Source: UBA3263 sp964528425 (GTDB taxonomy: Bacteria > Bacteroidota > Bacteroidia > Bacteroidales > Muribaculaceae). Taken from it: a stretch of DNA of 64,000 bases. Below, piece after piece: positions 42,927-51,327 of this stretch. Position 1 is the stretch's first letter, and each line of letters opens with the position of its first letter. The translations under genes and the position numbers were made by a program. The stretch spans positions 7,236 to 71,235 of the forward strand of contig CAZGTD010000008.1 of the NCBI GenBank assembly GCA_964528425.1, written 5' to 3'. The notes under the pieces are model-generated. The model ran no database searches, was not told where the DNA came from, and was given only the letters and a program-made list of their open reading frames with translations.

Positions 42927-43241
42927 ATGAAAGCGGAGCAGCAACTGGCCTTTGTGCGCGAAGTAGAATTCATTGTCAAATCCATACCCGCCGGTAAGGT
43001 ATTGACCTACGGCGATGTTGCCGCTCTTGCCGGCGAGCCGACTCAGGCGCGGCTGGTTGGAAAAATTCTCGGGTCGTTTGGTTTTGAATCCCCCGCTCCA
43101 TGTCATCGGGTCGTTAACTTTCAGGGACGAACCGCCCCTCACTGGCCCGACCAGGTTCCCCTATTGAAAGCCGAAGGCGTAACCTTCACATCCGCAGGCA
43201 TGGTTGATATGCGCCGCCACCACTGGCTCCCCGACCTATAG
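42927..43241 (+). CDS. Minimal MGMT-family protein (alkyltransferase domain)
   Basis: A 104-aa protein consisting only of the DNA-binding/active-site domain of O6-alkylguanine-DNA alkyltransferase, without the N-terminal domain. VLTYGDVAALAG is the helix-turn-helix region. Cys59 in APCHRV is the alkyl acceptor; the alkyltransferase-like (ATL) proteins of similar size have Trp there, so this one could be a true, short repair protein. It begins 4 bp after trpA, in the same operon, and ends overlapping the convergent CAT-like gene by 6 bp. Confidence 0.85.
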   Translation: MKAEQQLAFVREVEFIVKSIPAGKVLTYGDVAALAGEPTQARLVGKILGSFGFESPAPCHRVVNFQGRTAPHWPDQVPLLKAEGVTFTSAGMVDMRRHHWLPDL

Positions 43242-43865
43242 GCCAGAAATCGCCTCCTGAAGCCGGTTGAGGAAAGTTGCGGCGTGCGCGCCATCCATCT
43301 GCGTATGATGGAATTGGAAAGAAACCTTTAGGCTTACCGACGGTTTGCCATCAATAGTTTCATTTTTATATTTCGCCCAAATCATAAACGGATTGTTGAA
43401 AATTCCGCTATACATTCCAACCGCTCCGTCAATATCGTACTGAACCAGCGCGGAAGTGCCTATGACCATACGCTCGGTTTCATCGTGGTTTTCACACGTC
43501 TGCTTAACGCGCCCGGTCAGTTCAATATATCGCCGGTTAAACTCATCGAGATTGTCGGTAAAGGGCACATCACACGAGCTAACTTCGTTATCTTTGTTAA
43601 GAACTATAGTGTTAACCGCAAGTTCGTCGAACTGAATCAATTTATTGCCGACCGGAAGCATAAAAAACTCCTTGACCTGCGATGCAGCCCGGCCGATGCA
43701 CCAACACATCAGCATATTGAACTTCAAACCCCTTTGCTTACTGAAGGCCACCAGATTCGTAACATCGAGTGTCTTGAAAAAAGTAACCATAGGCATCGGA
43801 GCCTTCATCCAGTTCTCGAAAGCATAGGCACGCGTAGTTTCGCGCGGATTAACTTCTCGCATCAT
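43236..43865 (-). CDS. Chloramphenicol acetyltransferase-like acyltransferase (CatA family)
   Basis: A 209-aa protein of CatA size and fold. The catalytic HHxxxDG motif is present as HHTQMDG near residues 186-192. The N-terminal NPRETTRAYAFENWM and FNMLMCWCIGRAA resemble CAT-like proteins common in Bacteroidales chromosomes. Such chromosomal copies lack proven resistance activity, so resistance should not be assumed. It is downstream of ppdK across a hairpin (43889-43934). Confidence 0.82.
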   Translation of the reverse strand: MMREVNPRETTRAYAFENWMKAPMPMVTFFKTLDVTNLVAFSKQRGLKFNMLMCWCIGRAASQVKEFFMLPVGNKLIQFDELAVNTIVLNKDNEVSSCDVPFTDNLDEFNRRYIELTGRVKQTCENHDETERMVIGTSALVQYDIDGAVGMYSGIFNNPFMIWAKYKNETIDGKPSVSLKVSFQFHHTQMDGAHAATFLNRLQEAISGL

Positions 43866-43888
43866 ATATTAACTTCTTAATATTGTTA

Positions 43889-43934
43889 AATTCAGGCTGT
43901 AACCACCTTTTATCGGTGAATTACAGCCTGAATT
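43889..43934 (-). terminator. Terminator hairpin after ppdK
   Basis: Perfect 14-bp inverted repeat: AATTCAGGCTGTAA at 43889-43902 and TTACAGCCTGAATT at 43921-43934, with inner CACC/GGTG pairing. On the minus strand it is followed by TAACAATATTAAG. It lies 22 bp beyond the ppdK stop and 23 bp before the CAT-like start, so the latter could be read-through or separately expressed. Confidence 0.7.
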
Positions 43935-43956
43935 AAGGATTTATGTCAGTGGAGGA

Positions 43957-46671
43957 TTAGTCCTCTATCGCTGCTTGGGCCGCTGCTACGCGGGCAATGG
44001 GCACGCGGAAGGGCGAGCAGCTAACATAGTTCATGCCGAGTTTGGCGCAGAACTTAACGGAGCTGGGTTCGCCGCCATGTTCGCCGCAGATACCTACCTT
44101 GAGGTCTTCACGGGTTGCACGGCCTTTCTTAACGCCCATTTCTACGAGCTGGCCAACGCCTTCCTGGTCGAGAACTTCGAAGGGGTCAACCTTGATGATG
44201 CCATGTTCCTTGTAGAACTTGAGGAACTTGGGAGCGTCGTCGCGGCTGAAGCCGAAGGTCATCTGGGTGAGGTCGTTGGTGCCGAACGAGAAGAATTCGG
44301 CAACGCTGGCGATTTCGTTGGCGGTCAGAGCGGCGCGGGGAACTTCAATCATGGTACCAACCAGGAAGGGAATCGAAGCACCCTTTTCGGCGAACACCTT
44401 AGCGGCGGTTTCGCGGATAACGGCGTTCTGGTTCTGGAGTTCCTTGAGCGAGCCTACCAGCGGAATCATGATTTCGGGCTTAACGTCGATGCCGCGGGCC
44501 TTGCAAGCGAGGGCAGCTTCGATGATAGCGCGGGTCTGCATTTCGGTGATTTCGGGATAGGTGATGCCCAGACGGCAGCCGCGGTGGCCGAGCATGGGGT
44601 TGAACTCTTCGAGGGAGTCAACTTTAGCCTTAACCTCTTCGAGGGTGAGGCCCATCTTTTCGGCGAGTTCTTTCTGGGTTGCGGTCTGATGAGGCACGAA
44701 TTCGTGCAACGGCGGGTCGAGCAGACGGATGGTCACGCCGTAGCCGTCCATGGCTTCGAAGATGCCTTCAAAGTCGCCGCGCTGCATGGGCAGGAGCTTG
44801 GCAAGAGCGGCTTTGCGGCCTTCAACGTCGCCGGCGAGAATCATTTCGCGAACGGCGTCGATGCGGTGGCCTTCGAAGAACATGTGTTCGGTGCGGCAGA
44901 GGCCAATGCCCTGAGCGCCGAAGTGGCGAGCCTGCTTGGCGTCGCGGGGCGAGTCGGCGTTGGTGCGGACGAGGGTTTTGGTGAACTTGGATGCAAGGTT
45001 CATGATTGCGCCGAAGTCGCCGTCGAGTTCGGGTTCGGTAGTGGGAACCTGACCGTCGTAAACATCGCCGGTTGAACCGTTGAGCGAAATCCAGTCGCCT
45101 TCCTTATAGGTTTTTCCACCCATGGTAACGGTTTTGGCTTCGTAGTCAACAACGATTTCACCGGCACCGGAAACGCAGCATTTACCCATGCCGCGGGCAA
45201 CTACGGCTGCGTGTGAGGTCATGCCGCCGCGCATTGTCAGGATACCCTGGGCAACGGCCATACCGCGCAGGTCTTCGGGCGAGGTTTCAATGCGGACCAG
45301 AACCACTTTCTTTTTCTTTTCGGCCCATGCTTCGGCGTCGTCGGCAAAGAAGACTACCTGGCCGGTAGCGGCACCGGGCGATGCGGGCAGACCTTTGGCA
45401 ACTACTTTGGCATGCTTGAGCGATGCTTTGTCGAACACGGGGTGCAGAAGTTCGTCGAGCTTCTGGGGTTCCATGCGCAGAAGGGCGGTTTTTTCGTCGA
45501 TTTCGCCGGCGCGCAGAAGATCCATGGCAATTTTCACCATAGCTGCACCGGTGCGCTTGCCGTTACGGGTCTGCAGCATCCAGAGTTTGCCGTCCTGAAT
45601 GGTGAATTCCATGTCCTGCATGTCTTTATAGTGGTCTTCGAGCTTGTGGGCGATGCTGATGAGTTCGGCAGCGCAGTCGGGCATCGATTCTTCGAGCGAG
45701 GGATATTTTTCGGCACGAACTTCTTCGCTGATACCCTGAAGGGCGGCCCAGCGGCGCGAGCCTTCAACGGTGATTTGCTGCGGAGTGCGGATGCCGGCAA
45801 CCACGTCTTCGCCCTGGGCGTTGATGAGGTATTCGCCGTTGAAAATGTTTTCGCCGGTGGCAGCGTCGCGGCTGAAAGCAACGCCGGTTGCGGAGTTATC
45901 GCCCATGTTGCCGTAAACCATGGCCTGTACGTTAACTGCAGTGCCCCATTCTTCGGGAATCTGGTTCATGCGGCGATACAGAATTGCGCGCTCGTTCATC
46001 CAGCTGTCGAACACGGCGCAGATGCCGCCCCAGAGCTGTTCCCAGGCTGAGTCGGGGAAGTCCTTGCCGGTGTGTTCCTTAACGGCAGCCTTAAATTCTT
46101 TAACCAGGGTTTTCAGGTCGTCAACGCTAAGTTCGGTATCGAGTTTAACGCCTTTGGCTTCCTTAACCTTATCCATGATGGCCTCGAAGGGATCGATATC
46201 GGTTTTGGATTTGGGTTTCATGCCAAGCACAACGTCGCCATACATCTGAACGAAGCGACGGTATGAGTCCCAGGCAAAGCGGGGATTACCGCTCTTTTCA
46301 GCCAGCGAGGCAACGGTGGCGTCGTTCATGCCCAGGTTGAGCACGGTGTCCATCATGCCGGGCATCGAAGCGCGGGCGCCGGAACGAACGGAAACGAGCA
46401 GGGGATTCGAGGGGTCGTTGAATTTGCGGCCGGTGAGCTCCTCAACGTGAGCAATGGCTTTTTCAACGTCTTTTTGAATGCGCTTAACAACTTCGTCGCG
46501 GCCATACTGGGTGTATTCGGTGCAGACTTCGGTTGTGATTGTGAAACCGGGGGGCACGGGCATGCCCAGGAGGTTCATTTCGGCGAGGTTAGCGCCCTTA
46601 CCGCCCAGTAGGTTACGGTCGTTGGCGTTACCTTCGGCTTTGCCGTTGCCGAATGTATAGACTCTCTTCAT
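43957..46671 (-). CDS. ppdK: Pyruvate, phosphate dikinase
   Basis: Reversibly interconverts PEP, AMP and PPi with pyruvate, ATP and Pi. The 904-aa protein starts at ATG 46671 (MKRVYTFGNGKAEG); the open frame upstream falls in AT-rich promoter DNA. The ATP-grasp domain begins with NLLGGKGANLAEM, the phosphohistidine domain holds the His in GGMTSHAAVVARG, and the C-terminal PEP/pyruvate barrel ends with ICGEHGGEPSSVKF and YVSCSPFRVPIARVAAAQ, whose Cys is the general acid. In anaerobic Bacteroidales it serves glycolytic PPi-dependent flux. Confidence 0.97.
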   Translation of the reverse strand: MKRVYTFGNGKAEGNANDRNLLGGKGANLAEMNLLGMPVPPGFTITTEVCTEYTQYGRDEVVKRIQKDVEKAIAHVEELTGRKFNDPSNPLLVSVRSGARASMPGMMDTVLNLGMNDATVASLAEKSGNPRFAWDSYRRFVQMYGDVVLGMKPKSKTDIDPFEAIMDKVKEAKGVKLDTELSVDDLKTLVKEFKAAVKEHTGKDFPDSAWEQLWGGICAVFDSWMNERAILYRRMNQIPEEWGTAVNVQAMVYGNMGDNSATGVAFSRDAATGENIFNGEYLINAQGEDVVAGIRTPQQITVEGSRRWAALQGISEEVRAEKYPSLEESMPDCAAELISIAHKLEDHYKDMQDMEFTIQDGKLWMLQTRNGKRTGAAMVKIAMDLLRAGEIDEKTALLRMEPQKLDELLHPVFDKASLKHAKVVAKGLPASPGAATGQVVFFADDAEAWAEKKKKVVLVRIETSPEDLRGMAVAQGILTMRGGMTSHAAVVARGMGKCCVSGAGEIVVDYEAKTVTMGGKTYKEGDWISLNGSTGDVYDGQVPTTEPELDGDFGAIMNLASKFTKTLVRTNADSPRDAKQARHFGAQGIGLCRTEHMFFEGHRIDAVREMILAGDVEGRKAALAKLLPMQRGDFEGIFEAMDGYGVTIRLLDPPLHEFVPHQTATQKELAEKMGLTLEEVKAKVDSLEEFNPMLGHRGCRLGITYPEITEMQTRAIIEAALACKARGIDVKPEIMIPLVGSLKELQNQNAVIRETAAKVFAEKGASIPFLVGTMIEVPRAALTANEIASVAEFFSFGTNDLTQMTFGFSRDDAPKFLKFYKEHGIIKVDPFEVLDQEGVGQLVEMGVKKGRATREDLKVGICGEHGGEPSSVKFCAKLGMNYVSCSPFRVPIARVAAAQAAIED

Positions 46672-46720
46672 AGGTCTTGAATGGTTATAGTTTTTGGTTA
46701 ATGTAGTTAGAATTATTTGG

Positions 46721-46728
46721 CAAAGATA
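46721..46728 (-). promoter_or_regulatory. Probable -10-like box for ppdK
   Basis: Minus-strand TATCTTTG, preceded 20 bp upstream by TTCC where TTTG or TTG is usual, so the upstream element is imperfect. It gives a leader of about 45 nt. Confidence 0.5.
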
Positions 46729-46735
46729 CGAAAAT

Positions 46736-46771
46736 AATTTTGAATTTGGAATTTTGAATGTTGAATTTTTT
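46736..46771. repeat. AT-rich heptamer repeat (left copy)
   Basis: A run of TTGAATT/TTTGAAT units (AATTTTGAATTTGG, AATGTTGAATT). A related copy in the opposite orientation lies at 48401-48434, so the DUF4143 ATPase gene is flanked by inverted AT-rich repeats. Confidence 0.6.
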
Positions 46772-46832
46772 GCATGGGCAGCGCGCAACCCACCCTTTCT
46801 GTTAAGGAAGTTTACTTTCTATGGGCGCCACC

Positions 46833-48179
46833 TCAGAGCAGCCCATCAATATCGGGCTTGTAAATCCCGGGATCTGAGCCGTCGGGTTGAATATACATCG
46901 ACATATAGATCGGCACATAAATTATTTTGCCGACAACCTCCACATTGCCGTTACACAAAACCAAAGCCTCGTCAATATTATATGGCGAAGAATTTATAAG
47001 ATTACTCAATGCCGAATGCCGTTGATAATCTTTTCCCGACTTAACCTCTATCGGAAGCACACGACCGCCGATAGATACCACGAAATCTACCTCGCCGCGC
47101 TTTTTATTATTATAGTAATATGGCGCAACCTCATGAGCTACGAGCTCCTGGGCAACCACATTCTCGAAGATAGCGCCGCAATTAACATCCGAATTCCCGG
47201 TAATGATTTTCAATTGAATTCCATCGGAATATTGCGCGGCAAGCAATCCGGCATCATTCGAAAAGAGCTTAAAAAGATTACGGGTTTCGGCAAGTTTCAG
47301 CGGCGCCTTAGGCTCCTCAACATTGTAGACCGCAATGGCCACTCCGGCATCCTTAAGCCAAAGAAAACTATCCTGATAGCGATTGAACTTTGCATGCTCA
47401 TTTAAGTTTTTGAGTATAAAGCGCTTATTTTTGGAGTCCAGCTCCGATGGAATCAAATCAAATATTTCCTTAATTTTAAGTTTATCGCGTTCGGCATATT
47501 GCGATATATCCATCCGATAGAGCGCCACTATATCTTTCTGCACCTGCATTACCGATGTCAGATTATTCGTTTCTATGTAGTTGGCCACCGCCGCGGGCAT
47601 GCCCCCCACCACAGCATATAATCTGAATAGCTGCAGCATCTTTTTATGGACTATCTCGTCTACTGCAGTTCGCGAGCGCCAGCTCTCAGCAATCGACAAT
47701 CTAACCCGCTCCGATACTCCAATATTAATAATGAATTCTTCAAAATCAAGAGGAAAAACCTCCCTCACCCCCATATAGCCCACGGGCTGCGATATTATGT
47801 CGTTCAACTCAACCCCGAGCAGCGAACCGCTAAGTATGTAGCGGAAACGACCGTCGTCAACCAGAAATTTTATTGCGGTAACTATGTTGTCACACCGTTG
47901 CACTTCGTCGAAAAAAATCAATGTCTCACCCGGCACCATAGGAGTAGATGTCATGGCCGATAACCGAAGCAAGATCTCATCAGCCGAAGTTATGCCACGG
48001 AAAATTTCCGCTGCCATACTATCCTCAATAAAATTGATTTCAATAAAGTTCTTAAACGACGCACCAAAGTGCCTGACCGCGTATGTCTTGCCGGTCTGCC
48101 GAGCACCCGTCAGCAGCAGGGCCTTGTCGGTAGTACGATAAAACTCCTCAATATAGTCGGATATTTTTCTATATAGCAT
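46833..48179 (-). CDS. AAA ATPase with DUF4143 domain (second copy)
   Basis: A 448-aa protein. Walker A is TGARQTGKTY at about residues 24-33, Walker B LIFFDEVQRCD and the sensor ILSGSLLG. The DUF4143 region lies at about 210-320, and a GEVDFVVS...PIEVKSG stretch at about 380-400 resembles a PD-(D/E)XK nuclease core (inference). It differs clearly from the copy at 3697-4833 in length and sequence, so it is not a recent duplicate. The region is AT-richer than ppdK and nuo. It is preceded by direct repeats at 48222-48303. Role unknown. Confidence 0.85.
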   Translation of the reverse strand: MLYRKISDYIEEFYRTTDKALLLTGARQTGKTYAVRHFGASFKNFIEINFIEDSMAAEIFRGITSADEILLRLSAMTSTPMVPGETLIFFDEVQRCDNIVTAIKFLVDDGRFRYILSGSLLGVELNDIISQPVGYMGVREVFPLDFEEFIINIGVSERVRLSIAESWRSRTAVDEIVHKKMLQLFRLYAVVGGMPAAVANYIETNNLTSVMQVQKDIVALYRMDISQYAERDKLKIKEIFDLIPSELDSKNKRFILKNLNEHAKFNRYQDSFLWLKDAGVAIAVYNVEEPKAPLKLAETRNLFKLFSNDAGLLAAQYSDGIQLKIITGNSDVNCGAIFENVVAQELVAHEVAPYYYNNKKRGEVDFVVSIGGRVLPIEVKSGKDYQRHSALSNLINSSPYNIDEALVLCNGNVEVVGKIIYVPIYMSMYIQPDGSDPGIYKPDIDGLL

Positions 48180-48221
48180 AAGCCGTTGAATTTAAGTCTA
48201 TTATACAGCCACTATAAAATG

Positions 48222-48303
48222 AATGCCGTTTTTCCAGCGCAAAAATAAGTATTTTTGCCCGCTTTTCCAACTAAATTTCAGAGTTTTTTGCCCGCTTTTC
48301 CAA
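48222..48303 (-). repeat. Three direct repeats at exact 33-bp steps in a promoter
   Basis: On the minus strand, TTGGAAAAGCGGGCAAAAA occurs at 48303-48285 and again, identical over 19 nt, at 48270-48252. A partial third copy (TGGAAAAACGG) lies at 48236 downward. The matching T in TGG falls at 48302, 48269 and 48236, so the spacing is 33 bp each time, about three helical turns. Confidence 0.8.
48240..48270 (-). promoter_or_regulatory. Promoter of the second DUF4143 ATPase, embedded in the repeats
   Basis: Minus-strand TTG (48270-48268), 20 bp, TATTTTTG (48247-48240). The TTG lies in the middle repeat copy and the third copy sits at the probable transcription start, so a repeat-binding protein could block initiation. 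The leader is about 55 nt. Confidence 0.65.
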
Positions 48304-48400
48304 TTAGACAGAAAAATATGGCGAAGATAGGGTCCGCCGTCGCGCGTGCGTCGGTGTTGTGTTGGCGAGCCGCCCACACCCCTTTTATCTATACCACCCC

Positions 48401-48434
48401 AATTCAAAATTCAACATTCCAAATTCAAAATTAA
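48401..48434. repeat. AT-rich heptamer repeat (right copy, inverted)
   Basis: AATTCAAAATTCAACATTCC and CAAATTCAAAATT, matching the reverse complement of 46736-46771 in two blocks (ATTCAACATTC and CCAAATTCAAAATT). Confidence 0.6.
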
Positions 48435-48458
48435 AAAATCCCGCCGAAGCGGGATTTT
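48435..48458 (-). terminator. Terminator of the LRR operon
   Basis: AAAATCCCGC (48435-48444) and GCGGGATTTT (48449-48458) form a 10-bp stem. On the minus strand the loop is TTCG closed by C-G, a stable tetraloop, followed by TTAATTTTG. It lies 13 bp past the stop of the downstream LRR gene. Confidence 0.9.
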
Positions 48459-48471
48459 CAGTGTGTGTTTC

Positions 48472-51315
48472 TTAGATTGCGTGTTTGGTGGTGCGGGAAC
48501 CCTGGCGCACTATATAAACACCGTGGGGCAGCCCTTCGAGCGAGTCGCCGACCTTAACCCCCCGCAGGTTATAAACCGCTATGTTACCATTAGTAATCGT
48601 CGCGAGTTCCGTTATTGACGACATCTTAACAATAGTCAAAGTACCTATAGCATTCGCAGGTAAGACTACTTGCCCGTTAACGACATCATCGGTAATGTCA
48701 GTATCGTTATACATCACTTTTTCATAGTCTTTGCCAACTTCACCAAAAATAAAGAAGCGATTGCCTTTTTGACTCTTGCGGTCTGACGACTGAATTGTTG
48801 CTCCGTTGAAAACTTTTGCAAAATGCTTGCCGCCAAGAAGGCCTATATACTCATCCTTTGCGGCCTCAATGCGGCGGGCGCGCACATTATCCGGTTCATC
48901 GGAGAATGAGCTATTCTCAATTTGCTCTTTTTCAAGTTCTTCATCTTGTACCATTTCTTCATAGTCTTCTTCGGGCACAACTGTCACATCTACATTGTCA
49001 GGCACTTCCACATCTAATGCAAACTCAAAATTACCGAATTTGCCCCAGCCCGGGGCATTAAGATATGATAAGAAAGCATCGGCAGGTACAGTCAGAGTAG
49101 ATTTTTGAGTCATGATTCCTTCAAAGGTATCATTCTCGGTTGATGGCGCATTCATCGCGGCGCAAGAAAGGAAGCGAAGTCTCGGGCAATTTGCAAAAAC
49201 CTTTTCGCCCAAACTTTGGGTTGATGCCGGCAGACTTGCGCTGATAATTTCTGAACATTGTTCAAACAGTCCGGTGCCGATAATTTGGATACCCTCACCG
49301 ACACAAATAGCTTTTATTGGCGAACCAGAGAAAGTTGCTTCACCTATATTCTTGATGGATCCGGGCAGTGTAATAGAGCGTAATCCTGTTTGAGCGAAAT
49401 CGTTCACCCCGAGCGCAGTCAAAGTATTAGGCAACAATACATTACGCAGATTCCCGCAATTATAAAATGAGCTACTGAGTGAAGACACTTTGGTCCTACT
49501 AAAATCAGCAAACTCCATAAGCCTACAATAAGAGAACGGACTTTGTATGCTACCCGACAAGTTAGGGCCGGCGGTAATGCTCCGTAATGAAACGCAATAA
49601 TTAAACGCAAAGTCACCCAAAACCTCAAGGGCAACAGGCAGTTCTGTAATATTCAAGGAGCTACAGTCTTCAAAAGCTCTTTCACCAATATTACGAAGTG
49701 CTTCGGGAAGTTTGGTTATACATAACGCCCTGCAACCTTGAAAAGCCCGTGGCCCTATAATTTCTATTGATTCGGGAAGAAGCATTTCGGTGAGCAAAGT
49801 ATTGTTTTTGAAACACCCTTCCGGAATTTCCGTAAGGTTAGTTGTATTATGAATGTCAAGTTGCGTCAAACTGAACATATTTTGACTGATAACAGTTAAA
49901 TCAGCTTGAGTCATCGGTCCGGAAACCTTCAGCGATGTTACGCGTGAGGGCAAAATTCCGGATGCGACATAAATTGCTGCGCCAAGCCCCATAGTGCCGT
50001 TTAGAGTAATATCTACCTGGCTTTTACTCTCTTCGACAAGATTAAACTCCTTCCATTTAGGATGATGTGAATATAGTTCCAACCCTCCGTCAGGGATAAT
50101 AACTGTTATATTTTGAGCCTGAGTTTCTGTAAGGATGAATTTATGGTTAAAACTTGGGGGAGTTGATGCATGTACGCGAATCAAACGTAGGTTATCAGAC
50201 TTGAATGCGTCTGGAGCAATAGTCTTTATTCCGCTACCAATCTCAATGCTTGTTATTAAATTAAAAGTATTGTCTGCTATGTATGATATTTTATCACCAA
50301 TTGTCAGAGATGGAATCTTGGTATCAGCAAATGCATCCTCTCCAATTGAAGAAACTGTTGAAGGAAGAAATATTGGAGACGTTCCTAAAAGTGCATTCCC
50401 ACCCATAGACTTAAATGCACAATTTCCAATTGTTTCCAAGCCCTCCGGCAAGGAAAGAGATGTTAGATTATAACAATCGCTAAAAGCATATTCGGGTATA
50501 ACCCTAAGATTCACACATTTGCTAAAATCTGCCCTGAATGCCGGAACCGGCGAGAAAGCGCGCTCCCCAATTTCGATAAGGGAAGAGGGCAGCTCAATTG
50601 ACTCAAGACCGCCGCGATAATCACTTACACCGGATGATTGCCCACTAAATGCGGCTCGACCTATTGATTCAAGCCCCTCGGGAAAATATAGATTAGTTAA
50701 TGAAAAAGTTTGAAAGAATGCAGAGTCGCCAATACTTTTTATTGAAAGTGGAAGAAAAACTTCTTCAAGCTCCTTATCTTCATAAAAAGTCTTGTCTTTA
50801 ATCTCAGTAATTGCAGACTTCTGCATTACTATGCGACGGAGGGTCTGCATCTGTGCAAAAGCCTCTCTTCCAAGCTTAGAAAGGGATTCAGGCAGGACAA
50901 CACTTTCGATTGCATCCGCCCCCTTAAAGCAATAGTCACCAATAGTTTCAAGCCCCTCCGGCAGTTCAGGGATACTAACATTGGTGCAATATGAGAATGC
51001 ACTCGCGCCGATGTCGGTAAGAGTTGACGGAAGTTTTATAAAATATAGCTTTGAATTATTATAGAAAGCTCTATCATTGATCTGAACGACAGTAAAAACC
51101 TTATCTTCTACTGTTACTGTCGATGGACAAATGCAATAAAAGTAATCTTCTGTATTATCCGTAGTACCGGCAACACCCACGGTCAATGCCTCCGAATCAA
51201 GAATCTCGTATCTCAGATTATCAACCTCAAAAATATTCCCCGTTCCTGAAGTATAAGCAGCGTTCAGGGTAAAAACGGATAAAGAAATAAGAGATGTTAG
51301 GATTGATTTTTTCAT
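48472..51315 (-). CDS. Secreted BspA-like leucine-rich repeat protein (downstream copy)
   Basis: A 947-aa protein with a signal peptide (MKKSILTSLISLSVFTLNA). The start is ATG 51315; a TTG four codons earlier is less likely. From about residue 60 to 780 it consists of LRR_5 (BspA/TpLRR) repeats of about 22-24 residues, such as IGERAFEDCSSLNITELPVAL. A Glu/Asp-rich linker (EEDYEEMVQDEELEKEQIE) and the repeated RVRARRIEAAKDE-type region follow, then a tail ending YNLRGVKVG and HGVYIVRQG. BspA-like proteins bind host matrix or other bacteria; that is a family property, not shown here. It starts 12 bp after its paralogue. Confidence 0.9.
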   Translation of the reverse strand: MKKSILTSLISLSVFTLNAAYTSGTGNIFEVDNLRYEILDSEALTVGVAGTTDNTEDYFYCICPSTVTVEDKVFTVVQINDRAFYNNSKLYFIKLPSTLTDIGASAFSYCTNVSIPELPEGLETIGDYCFKGADAIESVVLPESLSKLGREAFAQMQTLRRIVMQKSAITEIKDKTFYEDKELEEVFLPLSIKSIGDSAFFQTFSLTNLYFPEGLESIGRAAFSGQSSGVSDYRGGLESIELPSSLIEIGERAFSPVPAFRADFSKCVNLRVIPEYAFSDCYNLTSLSLPEGLETIGNCAFKSMGGNALLGTSPIFLPSTVSSIGEDAFADTKIPSLTIGDKISYIADNTFNLITSIEIGSGIKTIAPDAFKSDNLRLIRVHASTPPSFNHKFILTETQAQNITVIIPDGGLELYSHHPKWKEFNLVEESKSQVDITLNGTMGLGAAIYVASGILPSRVTSLKVSGPMTQADLTVISQNMFSLTQLDIHNTTNLTEIPEGCFKNNTLLTEMLLPESIEIIGPRAFQGCRALCITKLPEALRNIGERAFEDCSSLNITELPVALEVLGDFAFNYCVSLRSITAGPNLSGSIQSPFSYCRLMEFADFSRTKVSSLSSSFYNCGNLRNVLLPNTLTALGVNDFAQTGLRSITLPGSIKNIGEATFSGSPIKAICVGEGIQIIGTGLFEQCSEIISASLPASTQSLGEKVFANCPRLRFLSCAAMNAPSTENDTFEGIMTQKSTLTVPADAFLSYLNAPGWGKFGNFEFALDVEVPDNVDVTVVPEEDYEEMVQDEELEKEQIENSSFSDEPDNVRARRIEAAKDEYIGLLGGKHFAKVFNGATIQSSDRKSQKGNRFFIFGEVGKDYEKVMYNDTDITDDVVNGQVVLPANAIGTLTIVKMSSITELATITNGNIAVYNLRGVKVGDSLEGLPHGVYIVRQGSRTTKHAI

Positions 51316-51327
51316 TGTGTAGTGCAA

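Noticed and set aside
43975..45075. A 366-codon open frame opposite ppdK
   Set aside because: Low-complexity Gly/Ala/Glu composition that mirrors ppdK codons; no recognisable domain.
46672..46788. Longer ppdK start
   Set aside because: The extra codons translate AT-rich repeat and the promoter; MKRVYTFG is the conserved PPDK start.
48222..48303. CRISPR array
   Set aside because: Only three copies, the third partial, with 14-nt gaps and no cas genes.
48201..48407. A 68-aa frame with repeated WKSGQK
   Set aside because: The protein repeat is only the translation of the 33-bp DNA repeats in the promoter of the ATPase; the frame also runs across the promoter itself.
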